Positions 18,509 through 28,194 of a stretch of DNA of 64,000 bases are shown one piece after another. The notes under the pieces were generated by a model. The model made no database searches. It was not told the DNA's origin and saw only the letters and a program-made list of their open reading frames with translations. The position numbers and the translations under genes are program-made. Origin of the DNA: Verrucomicrobiota bacterium (lineage in GTDB: Bacteria; Verrucomicrobiota; Verrucomicrobiia; Limisphaerales; UBA1100); NCBI GenBank assembly GCA_028343615.1, contig JAOLZA010000006.1, positions 1 to 64,000 on the forward strand, given 5' to 3'. Each line of letters opens with the position of its first letter. Positions within the stretch are counted from its first letter, which is position 1.

Positions 18509-19893
18509 TCTTTCTTTTCTTCCTTCGGCTGCGGCGGGGCGAAGGGGCGGTTCTCGATGATTAACTCACGGATTTCTCTGGGATTTTTTTGGTGATGTGA
18601 GGCAAGCCCGGCGGATAGTCCGCTGATATAAGCTGAGGATGCTGAAGTTCCACTGATGGCGTATGTGCGGTTTCCAAATCGCGCTGGATGCGTTCCGCGC
18701 GCGGCGACATCGATAAAATTACCGCGATTAGCGTATGCCGTCAGCTCGCCGTTGGGGCGTGTGGCTGTGACGGCCATCACTTGCGGGTGCGCGGCGGGGA
18801 AATGTGGCGTGGTCACGGGTTCGTTGCCGGCTGCGCCCACGAAAAGCACCCCATTTTTATGATGTGTAGTGATGATGCGCTGAAGCAGCGGGCTGGCTTG
18901 ATAGCTGCCGAGGCTAAGGTTAATTATTGTGGCACCGTTGTTCACCGCTTCGGTGATGCCGTTGGCGATGTTGAAAGAGTTGGCGTTTACATTAGCTCCA
19001 AACACATCCACCGGCAAAATCCGCACGGGACTGTTTTGCACGCCCAAGTCTTTATTGGCTAGGCCGCGCAAAATAATCCCGGCCATTGATGTGCCATGGG
19101 TGGGTGCGCTGTTCGGGGGAGTGAAAGGATCGGACATTGAAAGTGCGGGCAAAAGGAATCCGGGTTGGTCAAGTCCGGCGGGTTGCACGGCGGTGTCAAT
19201 GAGGCCGATGATAAGTTGACCTTTTGTGTCGACTTCTTCCGGCCGCACGGACACGGGTAGTACGCCCGTGCCGCCTGCCACTAGAACAGGTGTGGCGGGG
19301 CGAGGGTATAAATGCACGTCATCGATTATATCCGTGACGCCGAGCTCGGCCATGGCTTGGCGCGCAGCGGCCATGGCGCGCGGGTCAGTGAACTTAAGCT
19401 GTGCGACGTTGGCAATTTTAATGAAACCGAGAAGATTGGCATTAAAACGCTTGGCTAGGGCGACTGCGTCTTGTTCAGGGCGAAATATGACGGCGAGCTG
19501 GTTGGGCGCGACCTTCGGCTTGGAAACCGGTTCTGCCATCGGTTCGGTTTCGGCGATGATATTAGCTGAGTAAACCTCCAGTTTCCCAGGTTCGCCGGGG
19601 CGTGCGCTGAGTGTGTAATGAAGGTCGCCTAGCAGAAACCGCAATGCTTCTCCCACGGGCTTAGGTTTGAATTTCACCGAGACAGGCCGGTTAAGACCCG
19701 TTTGCATCCGGACTTGCCAGCCAGTTTCGCGTTGTATGCCACCAAGTACTTCAACCAATGACGTGTCTCGCATGTCCAAGGCGAGGTGCTTGCGAAATGC
19801 GTTCCATGTGATTTCCTTTTCGGCAGCGAACAAAGGTTCGAACAGGGATAGAAATACTGAAACTGCAACTATGACATGGAATTTCAAGAGCAA
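18505..19893 (-). CDS. S8 subtilisin-like serine peptidase with N-terminal STN-like domain
   Basis: Catalytic motifs IGLIDTAVQ (D), THGTSMAGII (H), SGTSASSAYISG (S); N-terminus LALDMRDTSLVEVLGGIQRETGWQVRM...PVGEALRFLLGDLHYTL resembles STN. Confidence 0.87.
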   Translation of the reverse strand: MLLKFHVIVAVSVFLSLFEPLFAAEKEITWNAFRKHLALDMRDTSLVEVLGGIQRETGWQVRMQTGLNRPVSVKFKPKPVGEALRFLLGDLHYTLSARPGEPGKLEVYSANIIAETEPMAEPVSKPKVAPNQLAVIFRPEQDAVALAKRFNANLLGFIKIANVAQLKFTDPRAMAAARQAMAELGVTDIIDDVHLYPRPATPVLVAGGTGVLPVSVRPEEVDTKGQLIIGLIDTAVQPAGLDQPGFLLPALSMSDPFTPPNSAPTHGTSMAGIILRGLANKDLGVQNSPVRILPVDVFGANVNANSFNIANGITEAVNNGATIINLSLGSYQASPLLQRIITTHHKNGVLFVGAAGNEPVTTPHFPAAHPQVMAVTATRPNGELTAYANRGNFIDVAARGTHPARFGNRTYAISGTSASSAYISGLSAGLASHHQKNPREIRELIIENRPFAPPQPKEEKKD

Positions 19894-19970
19894 AAATTAC
19901 CCGTTATTTGACTGAAATTACAATGTTTTTGGCTTGCGGATATGCGTTTTGACTGTTAATAACTTGGGAT

Positions 19971-20729
19971 ATGGCAGCTATCGGACGGTTTCAAAAAGGA
20001 GATGACATCTTTTACGCCAAGGTTGTTGACGGTAAACTTTACAAACTGAAGGGCGATGTTTTCGGTTCGCCTTCCTTCGTTAAGCGCGGCATCACGCCCA
20101 CGCGTAGTATCAGAACACTTACGCCTGTTCAGCCGAGCAAGGTAATTGCAGTGGGGCTCAATTACGCAGATCACGCACGCGAGTCCAACCTTAACCCCCC
20201 AACACAGCCACTCTTCTGGCTGAAGGCTCCCACTTCGTTGATCCCCGATGGCGGTAAAATTGATTTACCTTTTTCTAGCCACCGCAATGATTACGAGGCG
20301 GAATTGGCCATCGTGATTGGTCGTCGTGTGCGCAACGTTACCGCGCAAGCCGCCGGTCGCTACATTTTTGGCTACACATCGGCGCAGGATATTAGCGATC
20401 GCGACATTCAACAAAGCGAAAGCCAATGGGCGCGCGCCAAGAGCTTTGATACATTCACCCCTTTGGGTCCGTATATCGAAACCAAGGCGGACCCGAATAA
20501 CCTGACCATTCAACTGTTTAGGAACGGTGAGCTTTGCCAAAATTCACACACCGGACAAATGATTTTTGACTGTTTTCACTTGGTGAGCTTCATTTCCACG
20601 AACATGACGCTTCTCCCCGGAGACATCATCCTCACCGGGACACCGAGCGGTGTGGGGCCGATCGAAAGTGGTGATCGACTGGAAGTGCGTATCGGTGATA
20701 TGGCTTCTCTTTGTAATACTGTAAAGTAG
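19971..20729 (+). CDS. fumarylacetoacetate hydrolase family protein
   Basis: AVGLNYADHA, DYEAELAIVIGRR, LLPGDIILTGTPSGVGP motifs. Confidence 0.94.
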   Translation: MAAIGRFQKGDDIFYAKVVDGKLYKLKGDVFGSPSFVKRGITPTRSIRTLTPVQPSKVIAVGLNYADHARESNLNPPTQPLFWLKAPTSLIPDGGKIDLPFSSHRNDYEAELAIVIGRRVRNVTAQAAGRYIFGYTSAQDISDRDIQQSESQWARAKSFDTFTPLGPYIETKADPNNLTIQLFRNGELCQNSHTGQMIFDCFHLVSFISTNMTLLPGDIILTGTPSGVGPIESGDRLEVRIGDMASLCNTVK

Positions 20730-20771
20730 GGCAAGGTTGCCGTCGCGCCCGCTCTCCGCTATTACTGCCGC

Positions 20772-22478
20772 ATGCGCTGGACCGAAACGTTCATTCCCAC
20801 ATTGAAGGAAGCCCCTGCTGAGGCGGAGATTCATTCTCATCAACTTTTATTACGCGCCGGTTTGGTGCGTAAATTAGCCGGTGGGCTATACACGTTTCTC
20901 CCATCGGGCATTCGGGTTCTGCGAAAGATCGAAGCCATCGTCCGCGAGGAAATGGATAGCGCGGGCGCGCTGGAAGTATTGATGCCAGCCGTGCAGCCGC
21001 CGGAAATCTGGAAGGCAAGCGGCCGATACGAGCAAGCGGCGGACGTTCTCTTTAAAGTGCGCGATAGCAAAAACCGCGAATGGCTGCTTGGCCCCACGCA
21101 CGAGGAGGTCATCACCACGCTGGCATCGACGGAGCTGCATTCTTATCGGCAGGCACCCGTGAGTTTTTACCAGATTCAAACCAAGTTTCGGGATGAAATT
21201 CGCCCGCGTTTTGGGCTGATGCGCGCGCGGGAGTTCATTATGAAAGACGCGTACAGCTTTGATGTTTCCGATGAAGCGGCAATGACTAGTTATCAAAAAA
21301 TCTACGACGCGTACGTGCAAGTTTTCAAGCGATGCGGCGTGACGACGTTTCCGGTCGAGGCGGACACCGGTGTGATGGGCGGTAAGCATTCGCACGAATT
21401 CATGGTGCCCGCGCCTACAGGCGAGAGCGAAGTAGCGTATACGGAAGACGGCTCGTATGCCGCTAATCTTGAGAAGGCAAACAGTCAAGGTGCGACCACC
21501 ACCACCTCGAGTGAGTGTACAGGGGGTTTGGAGAAGTTTGCCACACCGAATGTGAAGACTATCGAGAATCTTACGCAAGCGCCGTATAACATCGCCGCAG
21601 AGGCCCAGATTAAAACGCTCGTATTCATAGCTGAAGAAAAACCGGTCATCGCGTTGGTGCGCGGCGACGACCAGATTAATGAATCTAAACTTTGTGGTGC
21701 GCTCGGCACAGCAATTTTCCGAGCGGCGGAAGCAGGGGAAATTCACGCCGCGCTCGGTGCGCATCCCGGCAGTCTTGGAGCGGTGGGCGTGAAGGGCATT
21801 CCGGTGTTCATCGATGAACAACTACGCAATGCTGCTGGCATGTCGACGGGCGCGAATGAGAATGGTTTTCACATCCGCAATGTGAATGTTGCCCGCGATT
21901 TGCCGGGTGTGCAATGGGCGGATCTCCGCACCGTGCGCGAAGGCGAGTTGAGCGAAAGCGGTCAACCGTTGAAGATTCAGCGCGCCATCGAGGTGGGGCA
22001 CGTCTTCAAGCTCGGCACTAAATACGCCGAGGCGCTCGACGCTAATTTTCTCGCGGAAGACGGTAAACAACATCCTTTCGTGATGGGCTGTTACGGGCTT
22101 GGCGTTACGCGGACGTTTCAGGCGATTATCGAATGCGGCAACGACGAGCACGGCGTAATTTGGCCGCAAGCGGTTGCGCCGTGGCAGGTTTGCCTCACCG
22201 TGCTCGACATCGCGCCCGGGGGTGAAGTGATGAAAGCCGCTCAAGCGATTTACGACGAACTGACTTCTGCGGGTATCGAAGTGCTGATGGATGACCGTGA
22301 CGTGCGTCCGGGCGTGAAATTCAAAGACTCCGAGCTCATCGGCATTCCTGTGCGAGTGAGCGTGGGCGCGCGCTCGCTAAAAGAGGGCAACGTGGAATTC
22401 ACGTTGCGTGCTGAGGGTGGCCGCGAAAATGTCCCCTTGACCGAGGCGGTTTCCCGCGTGCAGTCAGAGTTGGCCTGA
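20772..22478 (+). CDS. proS: prolyl-tRNA synthetase
   Basis: GLVRKLAGGLYTFLPSGIRVLRKIEAIVREEM, LGPTHEEVIT, IRPRFGLMRAREFIMKDAYSF, GCYGLGVTR. Confidence 0.97.
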   Translation: MRWTETFIPTLKEAPAEAEIHSHQLLLRAGLVRKLAGGLYTFLPSGIRVLRKIEAIVREEMDSAGALEVLMPAVQPPEIWKASGRYEQAADVLFKVRDSKNREWLLGPTHEEVITTLASTELHSYRQAPVSFYQIQTKFRDEIRPRFGLMRAREFIMKDAYSFDVSDEAAMTSYQKIYDAYVQVFKRCGVTTFPVEADTGVMGGKHSHEFMVPAPTGESEVAYTEDGSYAANLEKANSQGATTTTSSECTGGLEKFATPNVKTIENLTQAPYNIAAEAQIKTLVFIAEEKPVIALVRGDDQINESKLCGALGTAIFRAAEAGEIHAALGAHPGSLGAVGVKGIPVFIDEQLRNAAGMSTGANENGFHIRNVNVARDLPGVQWADLRTVREGELSESGQPLKIQRAIEVGHVFKLGTKYAEALDANFLAEDGKQHPFVMGCYGLGVTRTFQAIIECGNDEHGVIWPQAVAPWQVCLTVLDIAPGGEVMKAAQAIYDELTSAGIEVLMDDRDVRPGVKFKDSELIGIPVRVSVGARSLKEGNVEFTLRAEGGRENVPLTEAVSRVQSELA

Positions 22479-23605
22479 TGTTTGCGCTGCGCAATACCGA
22501 CGGCGATGCACGGCGTGGTACACTTACCACCACGCATGGCGAAGTCCAAACGCCAATGTTTATGCCCGTGGGCACTCGCGCCACAGTGAAGACGTTGGAC
22601 ACGCGTGACCTTAACGAGCTTGAAGCGCAAATCATTCTCGGAAACACTTATCACCTCAACCTTCGCCCCGGACCGGAAACAATTCACGCCGCGGGCGGCT
22701 TGCACACCTTTATGGGTTGGAATAAACCAATCCTCACCGACAGCGGCGGGTTTCAGGTTTTCAGTTTGGCGAAGATGGCGAAGATTAAAGATGACGGCGT
22801 GGCCTTCCAATCGCACATCGACGGCTCGCCATTATTTCTTGGGCCCAAGAAGGCGATGTCCATTCAGCGTGACTTGGGCAGCGACATCGCGATGGTGTTT
22901 GATGATTGTCCGCCGTATCCCGCCGAGCGTGAACGTGTGGTGTCCGCCGTGGAGCGTACCGCGCGTTGGGCCGCCGAATGCCGCGAACAACCGCGCGCGG
23001 ATGGGCAATTGATTTTTGGGATTGTGCAGGGCGGATGCCACGCGGATTTGCGTGAGCGCAGCGCGGCCGACATCATCGCCCTGGATTTTGACGGTCACGC
23101 CATAGGCGGCCTTAGTGTGGGCGAGCCGGAACCGGAGATGCTTGCGATGGCGGCACACACCGCGCCGCTGCTGCCAGCCGGCAAGCCGCGCTATGCGATG
23201 GGCCTAGGCACTCCCGCGCAATTGGTGGAGCTAGTGGCTCGCGGGGTGGATATTTTTGATTGTGTACTGCCCACGCGATTGGCTCGGAATGGCACGGCGT
23301 TTACCTATGATGGCGCGTTTGCCCTCAAAGGCGCGGCGTACAAGGAAGACTTTGGGCCCATTGAGTCTGGCTGCGATTGCTTCACTTGCACCCATCACAC
23401 ACGCGCATATGTGCGGCATTTACTCAACGTGGATGAGATTTCAGGGCTGCGGCTGCTGACTTTACACAATTTGCGGCTGTATTTGCGTTTGATGAGCGAA
23501 GTGCGTAAACACATTGAAGCGGGCACATTTGGCGAGTTTCGGGCTGAATTCGCCTCTCGTTATACACCCACCACTCGCGTGGAGGCACAGCGAAAAAATG
23601 CGTAA
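22478..23605 (+). CDS. tgt: queuine tRNA-ribosyltransferase
   Basis: MPVGTRATVK, LTDSGGFQVFSL, RYAMGLGTP, DCVLPTRLARNG, Zn motif CDCFTCTHHTRAY. Confidence 0.97.
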   Translation: MFALRNTDGDARRGTLTTTHGEVQTPMFMPVGTRATVKTLDTRDLNELEAQIILGNTYHLNLRPGPETIHAAGGLHTFMGWNKPILTDSGGFQVFSLAKMAKIKDDGVAFQSHIDGSPLFLGPKKAMSIQRDLGSDIAMVFDDCPPYPAERERVVSAVERTARWAAECREQPRADGQLIFGIVQGGCHADLRERSAADIIALDFDGHAIGGLSVGEPEPEMLAMAAHTAPLLPAGKPRYAMGLGTPAQLVELVARGVDIFDCVLPTRLARNGTAFTYDGAFALKGAAYKEDFGPIESGCDCFTCTHHTRAYVRHLLNVDEISGLRLLTLHNLRLYLRLMSEVRKHIEAGTFGEFRAEFASRYTPTTRVEAQRKNA

Positions 23606-23668
23606 TTTCACCGTAAAAGCTTGCCATTGGGAGCTTTACCCATAGTCTTTGCCGTCTCATTTTTGACT

Positions 23669-24013
23669 ATGGAAAATCTAATCAGTGACGCGTGGTTCGC
23701 GATGGGCGGAGGCGGTGGAGGTGGTCAGCCTGCTTCAGGCAAAGACGCCCTTATTCAAATGCTCTGCATGTTCGGCCCTTTGTTCGCCATTATGTACGTG
23801 CTTATTTTGCGGCCGCAAAGCCAGCAACGCAAGAAGCTCGAAGCGATTGTGGGAGCACTTAAGCCGGGCGACAAAGTCATCGCCGCCGGTATCATCGGCA
23901 CGGTAGTAACGGTGAAAGAGAGGAGCGTGACTCTTCGCTCAGGTGATTCAAAGATTGAGGTTAGCAAGTCCGCTGTAGAGGCCACAGTGGGTGAGGACGC
24001 CGACAAGGACTAA
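23669..24013 (+). CDS. yajC: preprotein translocase subunit YajC
   Basis: IMYVLILRPQSQQRKKLEAIVGALKPGDKVIAAGIIGTVVTV; located directly upstream of secDF; start trimmed to MENLISD. Confidence 0.93.
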   Translation: MENLISDAWFAMGGGGGGGQPASGKDALIQMLCMFGPLFAIMYVLILRPQSQQRKKLEAIVGALKPGDKVIAAGIIGTVVTVKERSVTLRSGDSKIEVSKSAVEATVGEDADKD

Positions 24014-24017
24014 TTTC

Positions 24018-26750
24018 ATGGAGCGAAAACAAATCCAAAAACGCCCGATGCTTTTGCGCTGGGTCATTGTGCTGGCAGTCAGCGTTGGCTTTGGGTGGCA
24101 ATGGTTGCCACCTGAGGGTCGCCCAATGGTAGATGTCTTTGCGGAAGAAGCGATTGATAAGAATGACGGCAAGTTCGACTTGATCTTGGAAAATATTAAG
24201 ACTGCTGAAGCCGCAAGCCCTGCAGGGGATTTGACGCTAGAAAAATGGGAGCAAGCGATCGGTTCGGCTAATCTCACCAACTATTTCCCGCTGATTGGAG
24301 ATTTTAAAACGGATAAAGCCGCGCGTGAGAAAATGGGCCTTAATGGAGCTCTGGAATTGGAAATTGCTGATGGTGTTCCTGTTTCGGAAAAAAATAACTT
24401 GGCGGAAACATCGCGAAAGGCGGTCAACCGTTTTATCCTCGGGAAGCTTCAATCAATGGCCGCTGGTAAGGTGAAGCTGGGGCTGGATCTTCGGGGCGGC
24501 ACTCAATTTACCGTGCGCATTGTCAGTGCCGGAAAACAGGCGGATTCCGCCAAGCGTAAAGACCGGCTCGAGCAGGCGATGGCGACCATCCGTAAACGAA
24601 TCGATAAATTCGGCGTATCCGAGCCCATCATTCAAAGTTCTTCGAACGATAACGAAGATCATATCATTATTCAAATCCCAGGTCTCTCGAAGGCCGATCG
24701 TGATCGCGCTCGTGAGACCATCCAGAAAATAGCCAAACTGGAATTCCGGCTTGAACACGCACGTAGCCGCGCGGCACTCAATAGTCGTGAGGATTTTATT
24801 CCGGGCGCGGATTTTCTCAACTACACGTTGAAGGACGATGACGGGCAGAAATACACGCGCAGCCTGTTCGTGGTTACGATGGAAGATCATCCGGAAAAAT
24901 GCGTTTCTGGAAAACACATCGTGAGTGCCAGCCCAATCCGCGACCCGATCAGCGGTATGGCGAAGATCAGCTTCAAACTCGATGCCGCAGGCGCGGATAA
25001 ATTCGGGAATATCACGGAGGAGCATCAGGTCAGTGGTGATGATCCACGTGCGCTGTGTATTGTGCTGGATGGTAAATTAATCTCCGCCCCTTCAATCAAC
25101 AGTCGCATCCATTCGCGCGGTGAGATTAGTGGCGATTTTACCTACGACGAAGCCCGTGAGCTGGCCAACTCACTGGAGAACCCGCTGGAAACACCGGTGG
25201 AAATAATTGAAGAGCGCGAAGTGGACCCCTCACTCGGAAAGGAATCAGTGCTCAAAGGGTTTACCGCCGCAAAGTATGGGCTCATCGCCGTTGCGGTGTT
25301 TATGCTGGTTTATTATTTATTGTGTGGCGTTGTTGCTAACATTGCACTTGCGCTGAATATTCTCATCCTCATGGGTGTGCTTTCTTGGTTTGACGCCACG
25401 CTCACACTGCCGGGCATTGCCGGCGTGGTGCTTACTATCGGTATGGCGGTGGATGCCAATGTGTTGATCTTCGAGCGCATTCGAGAGGAATTGCGTACCG
25501 GAAAATCCTTAAAAGGCGCCATTGGGTCCGGCTATGAAAAGGCGTTTGGCACAATTTTTGATGCCAACATAACCACATTGATCGCCTCAGTGATATTGAT
25601 TTATATGGGCAAAGGTCCAGTGCAGGGATTTGGCGTTACTCTCACTATTGGTATCCTCACCAGCATGTTCACCGCACTGGTGGCCACGCGGTTGGTTTTG
25701 GATTTATTACTGAATATGGGATGGATCGGGTCGGAAAACTCGAAGCGCGCGATGCACCTGAGGCCCACGACTGACTTGCCGACTATTAATTTTGTGAAAT
25801 ACAAAGTCGGAAGGACGCGTGCAAAAAATGCTTTCTCGAGCCCTGCAATTTGGGTCACCTGGGTACTTATTCTGTGCTCAACAATTTTTGTGTTCAACCG
25901 CGGTTGGGATAAAACAATGGGTGTCGATTTCGCGGGTGGCCAGAGCCTGATGATGAGTTTTGATAATGACAAAGTTTCAGACGAGACAGAGAAACTTCAG
26001 GAAAAACTTTCCGCGAAATTATCATTGGGCGATGAAGGCTTACAGGCGGAACTGCAATCGGACCAAGCCTCAGGTGAGCAAGTGCTCCGCCTAAGTTACA
26101 AAAGCGGGGATGCAACGGCGCTCATCAACGGGCTGAACGAAATTTATTCCGAAGCAAATTTCGCCCTTCTTTCCAAAGACCTCGTAGGACCAAGCGTGAG
26201 CGGAGAAATTCAAAAATCTGCACTCGTGGCCACGGTGCTGGCGTTGTTCGGCATTCTTATTTATGTGGCGTTCCGTTATGAGTACTCTTTTGCGGTTGGC
26301 GCCGTCATTGCAGTTTTACATGATGTGCTGTTGACCGGTGGCCTGTTTTTCCTGAGTGGTCGCGAGCTGAATGCTCCGATCGTGGCGGCGATTCTCACCA
26401 TAATTGGTTTCTCTATAAACGACACCATCGTGATCTTTGACCGCATTCGAGAGAATCTACGACTTGGCACGCGCGGCTCCTTTTCCGATGTGATGAATGC
26501 AGCGCTGAACCAAACTCTCAGCCGTACCATTATCACATCGGGCACCACATTGCTTTCGACTGCCACGCTATATTATTTTGGGGGGATGGTAATTAATGAT
26601 TTCGCCTTCATGTTCCTAGTGGGCATCATTACCGGAACCTATTCCTCCATCTACATCGCCTGCGCCGTCGTATTATGGTGGCATGAAGGCAAGCGCCCCG
26701 AGCTGGCGGCTCCGATTCAGGATGCCGATCCGGTAACGATTCAGGCCTGA
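24018..26750 (+). CDS. secDF: protein translocase subunit SecDF (fused)
   Basis: KLGLDLRGGTQF (SecD), GIAGVVLTIGMAVDANVLIFERIREEL, GVDFAGGQSL, IIGFSINDTIVIFDRIREN (SecF). Confidence 0.96.
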   Translation: MERKQIQKRPMLLRWVIVLAVSVGFGWQWLPPEGRPMVDVFAEEAIDKNDGKFDLILENIKTAEAASPAGDLTLEKWEQAIGSANLTNYFPLIGDFKTDKAAREKMGLNGALELEIADGVPVSEKNNLAETSRKAVNRFILGKLQSMAAGKVKLGLDLRGGTQFTVRIVSAGKQADSAKRKDRLEQAMATIRKRIDKFGVSEPIIQSSSNDNEDHIIIQIPGLSKADRDRARETIQKIAKLEFRLEHARSRAALNSREDFIPGADFLNYTLKDDDGQKYTRSLFVVTMEDHPEKCVSGKHIVSASPIRDPISGMAKISFKLDAAGADKFGNITEEHQVSGDDPRALCIVLDGKLISAPSINSRIHSRGEISGDFTYDEARELANSLENPLETPVEIIEEREVDPSLGKESVLKGFTAAKYGLIAVAVFMLVYYLLCGVVANIALALNILILMGVLSWFDATLTLPGIAGVVLTIGMAVDANVLIFERIREELRTGKSLKGAIGSGYEKAFGTIFDANITTLIASVILIYMGKGPVQGFGVTLTIGILTSMFTALVATRLVLDLLLNMGWIGSENSKRAMHLRPTTDLPTINFVKYKVGRTRAKNAFSSPAIWVTWVLILCSTIFVFNRGWDKTMGVDFAGGQSLMMSFDNDKVSDETEKLQEKLSAKLSLGDEGLQAELQSDQASGEQVLRLSYKSGDATALINGLNEIYSEANFALLSKDLVGPSVSGEIQKSALVATVLALFGILIYVAFRYEYSFAVGAVIAVLHDVLLTGGLFFLSGRELNAPIVAAILTIIGFSINDTIVIFDRIRENLRLGTRGSFSDVMNAALNQTLSRTIITSGTTLLSTATLYYFGGMVINDFAFMFLVGIITGTYSSIYIACAVVLWWHEGKRPELAAPIQDADPVTIQA

Positions 26751-26751
26751 C

Positions 26752-27912
26752 ATGATTGCTGTCAATATCGCCCCTTGGAACTATGGGGTGTTTGTGGTTG
26801 GGATGCTGCTGATCCTCTCGCTCGATCTCGGGCTGTTTAACCGCAAAGCACATAAAGTTGGGTTCAAGGAGGCACTTGGTTGGAGTACATTATGGTTCAC
26901 TCTGGCCATGGTGTTCGCCTTTGCTGCCATACCGGAAGTGTACGATAACGAGTCGAGTGAGCGCTTCCTTGAACTAGATGCAAACCGTAATGGAAAGTTG
27001 GAGCAAGAGGAGTGCCTCATTAAACATGATGATGCCAGTTTTGAAAACCCCGACCCGCTTCGCTTTAACGAAACAATATTCAATCAGTTTAATACTGACG
27101 GGAACGGGGTTCTCAATAAAGGGGAATATTCCCTTGTGCTTCAACACATCAGCAAGCTGGCGTTCATTACGGGCTACATACTTGAGTTAGCGCTTTCGAT
27201 GGACAACGTGTTTGTGATCCTGCTTATTTTTTCTTATTTTAAAGTAAAGCCAATATACCAGCACCGCGTTTTATTCTGGGGCATCATGGGGGCGCTAATC
27301 ATGAGGGGCTTAATGATTGGCGTAGGTGCGGTTGCGGTGGCCGAATTTCATTGGATCCTTTATGTGTTCGGCGCGTTCCTTCTGTTCACAGGCATCAAGA
27401 TGCTCTTTTACGATGATGAGGACGGGGTGGAGCCCGACAAGAATCCATTGGTCAAATTAGCGCGCAAACTCTTCCCGGTACACGATCAATTTGAGGGAGA
27501 GCGTTTTATTGTAATAATTGATGGTAAACGAATGCTCACGCCAATGGCCATTGTGCTGGTGACGATTGAATACACCGACGTGATCTTCGCGGTGGACTCT
27601 ATTCCTGCGATTTTTGCTGTAACCACCGATCCATACATTGTGTTTACCTCCAACATGTTTGCCATTCTTGGATTGCGCTCACTGTACTTTGTTTTGGCGG
27701 GCATGATCGAGGTGTTCCATTATCTCAAATACGGTCTGGCGCTCGTGCTGGCTTTTATTGGCCTAAAGATGCTGGCTGAACCATGGCTCAGGGATTTTGA
27801 CATACCTGCCTGGGGAGCATTAGTAGTAGTTGTTGGAATTCTGCTGTTCTCCATCCTCGCCTCTTTGTTGCATAAAAAAAATGACTCGGAAGATTCCGGT
27901 GATGCGAAGTAA
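26752..27912 (+). CDS. TerC family integral membrane protein with inserted EF-hand pair
   Basis: LELALSMDNVFVILLIFSYFKVKPIYQHRVLFWGIMGALIMRGLMI; EF loops DANRNGKLEQEE and NTDGNGVLNKGE. Confidence 0.93.
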   Translation: MIAVNIAPWNYGVFVVGMLLILSLDLGLFNRKAHKVGFKEALGWSTLWFTLAMVFAFAAIPEVYDNESSERFLELDANRNGKLEQEECLIKHDDASFENPDPLRFNETIFNQFNTDGNGVLNKGEYSLVLQHISKLAFITGYILELALSMDNVFVILLIFSYFKVKPIYQHRVLFWGIMGALIMRGLMIGVGAVAVAEFHWILYVFGAFLLFTGIKMLFYDDEDGVEPDKNPLVKLARKLFPVHDQFEGERFIVIIDGKRMLTPMAIVLVTIEYTDVIFAVDSIPAIFAVTTDPYIVFTSNMFAILGLRSLYFVLAGMIEVFHYLKYGLALVLAFIGLKMLAEPWLRDFDIPAWGALVVVVGILLFSILASLLHKKNDSEDSGDAK

Positions 27913-27924
27913 CTTGTCCGCGCT

Positions 27925-28194
27925 ATGGGGAAACTGGCGCGCATCAAATGGCTGATTGTCGGTGGGGCTTTTGTCCTGCTTGGGATAGTGGGGCTGTTCC
28001 TGCCCATCCTTCAGGGCATTTTGTTCATTGTGATTGGCATTATGTGTTTATCCAAAGGATCGGCCACAGTTCGTGCCCAAAAGATGGGTTTTAAAAAGCG
28101 TTTCCCGCGCATTGGGTCCAAGCTTGCCTTTCTTGAAAACAAGGCCCGCAATTGGCGCGAAAAGAGACGCGCTAAAAAAGAAGCGAAAAAATGA
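27925..28194 (+). CDS. small membrane protein with basic C-terminal tail (PGPGW/DUF454-like)
   Basis: IKWLIVGGAFVLLGIVGLFLPILQGILFIVIGIMCLSKGS then Lys/Arg-rich tail. Confidence 0.65.
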   Translation: MGKLARIKWLIVGGAFVLLGIVGLFLPILQGILFIVIGIMCLSKGSATVRAQKMGFKKRFPRIGSKLAFLENKARNWREKRRAKKEAKK

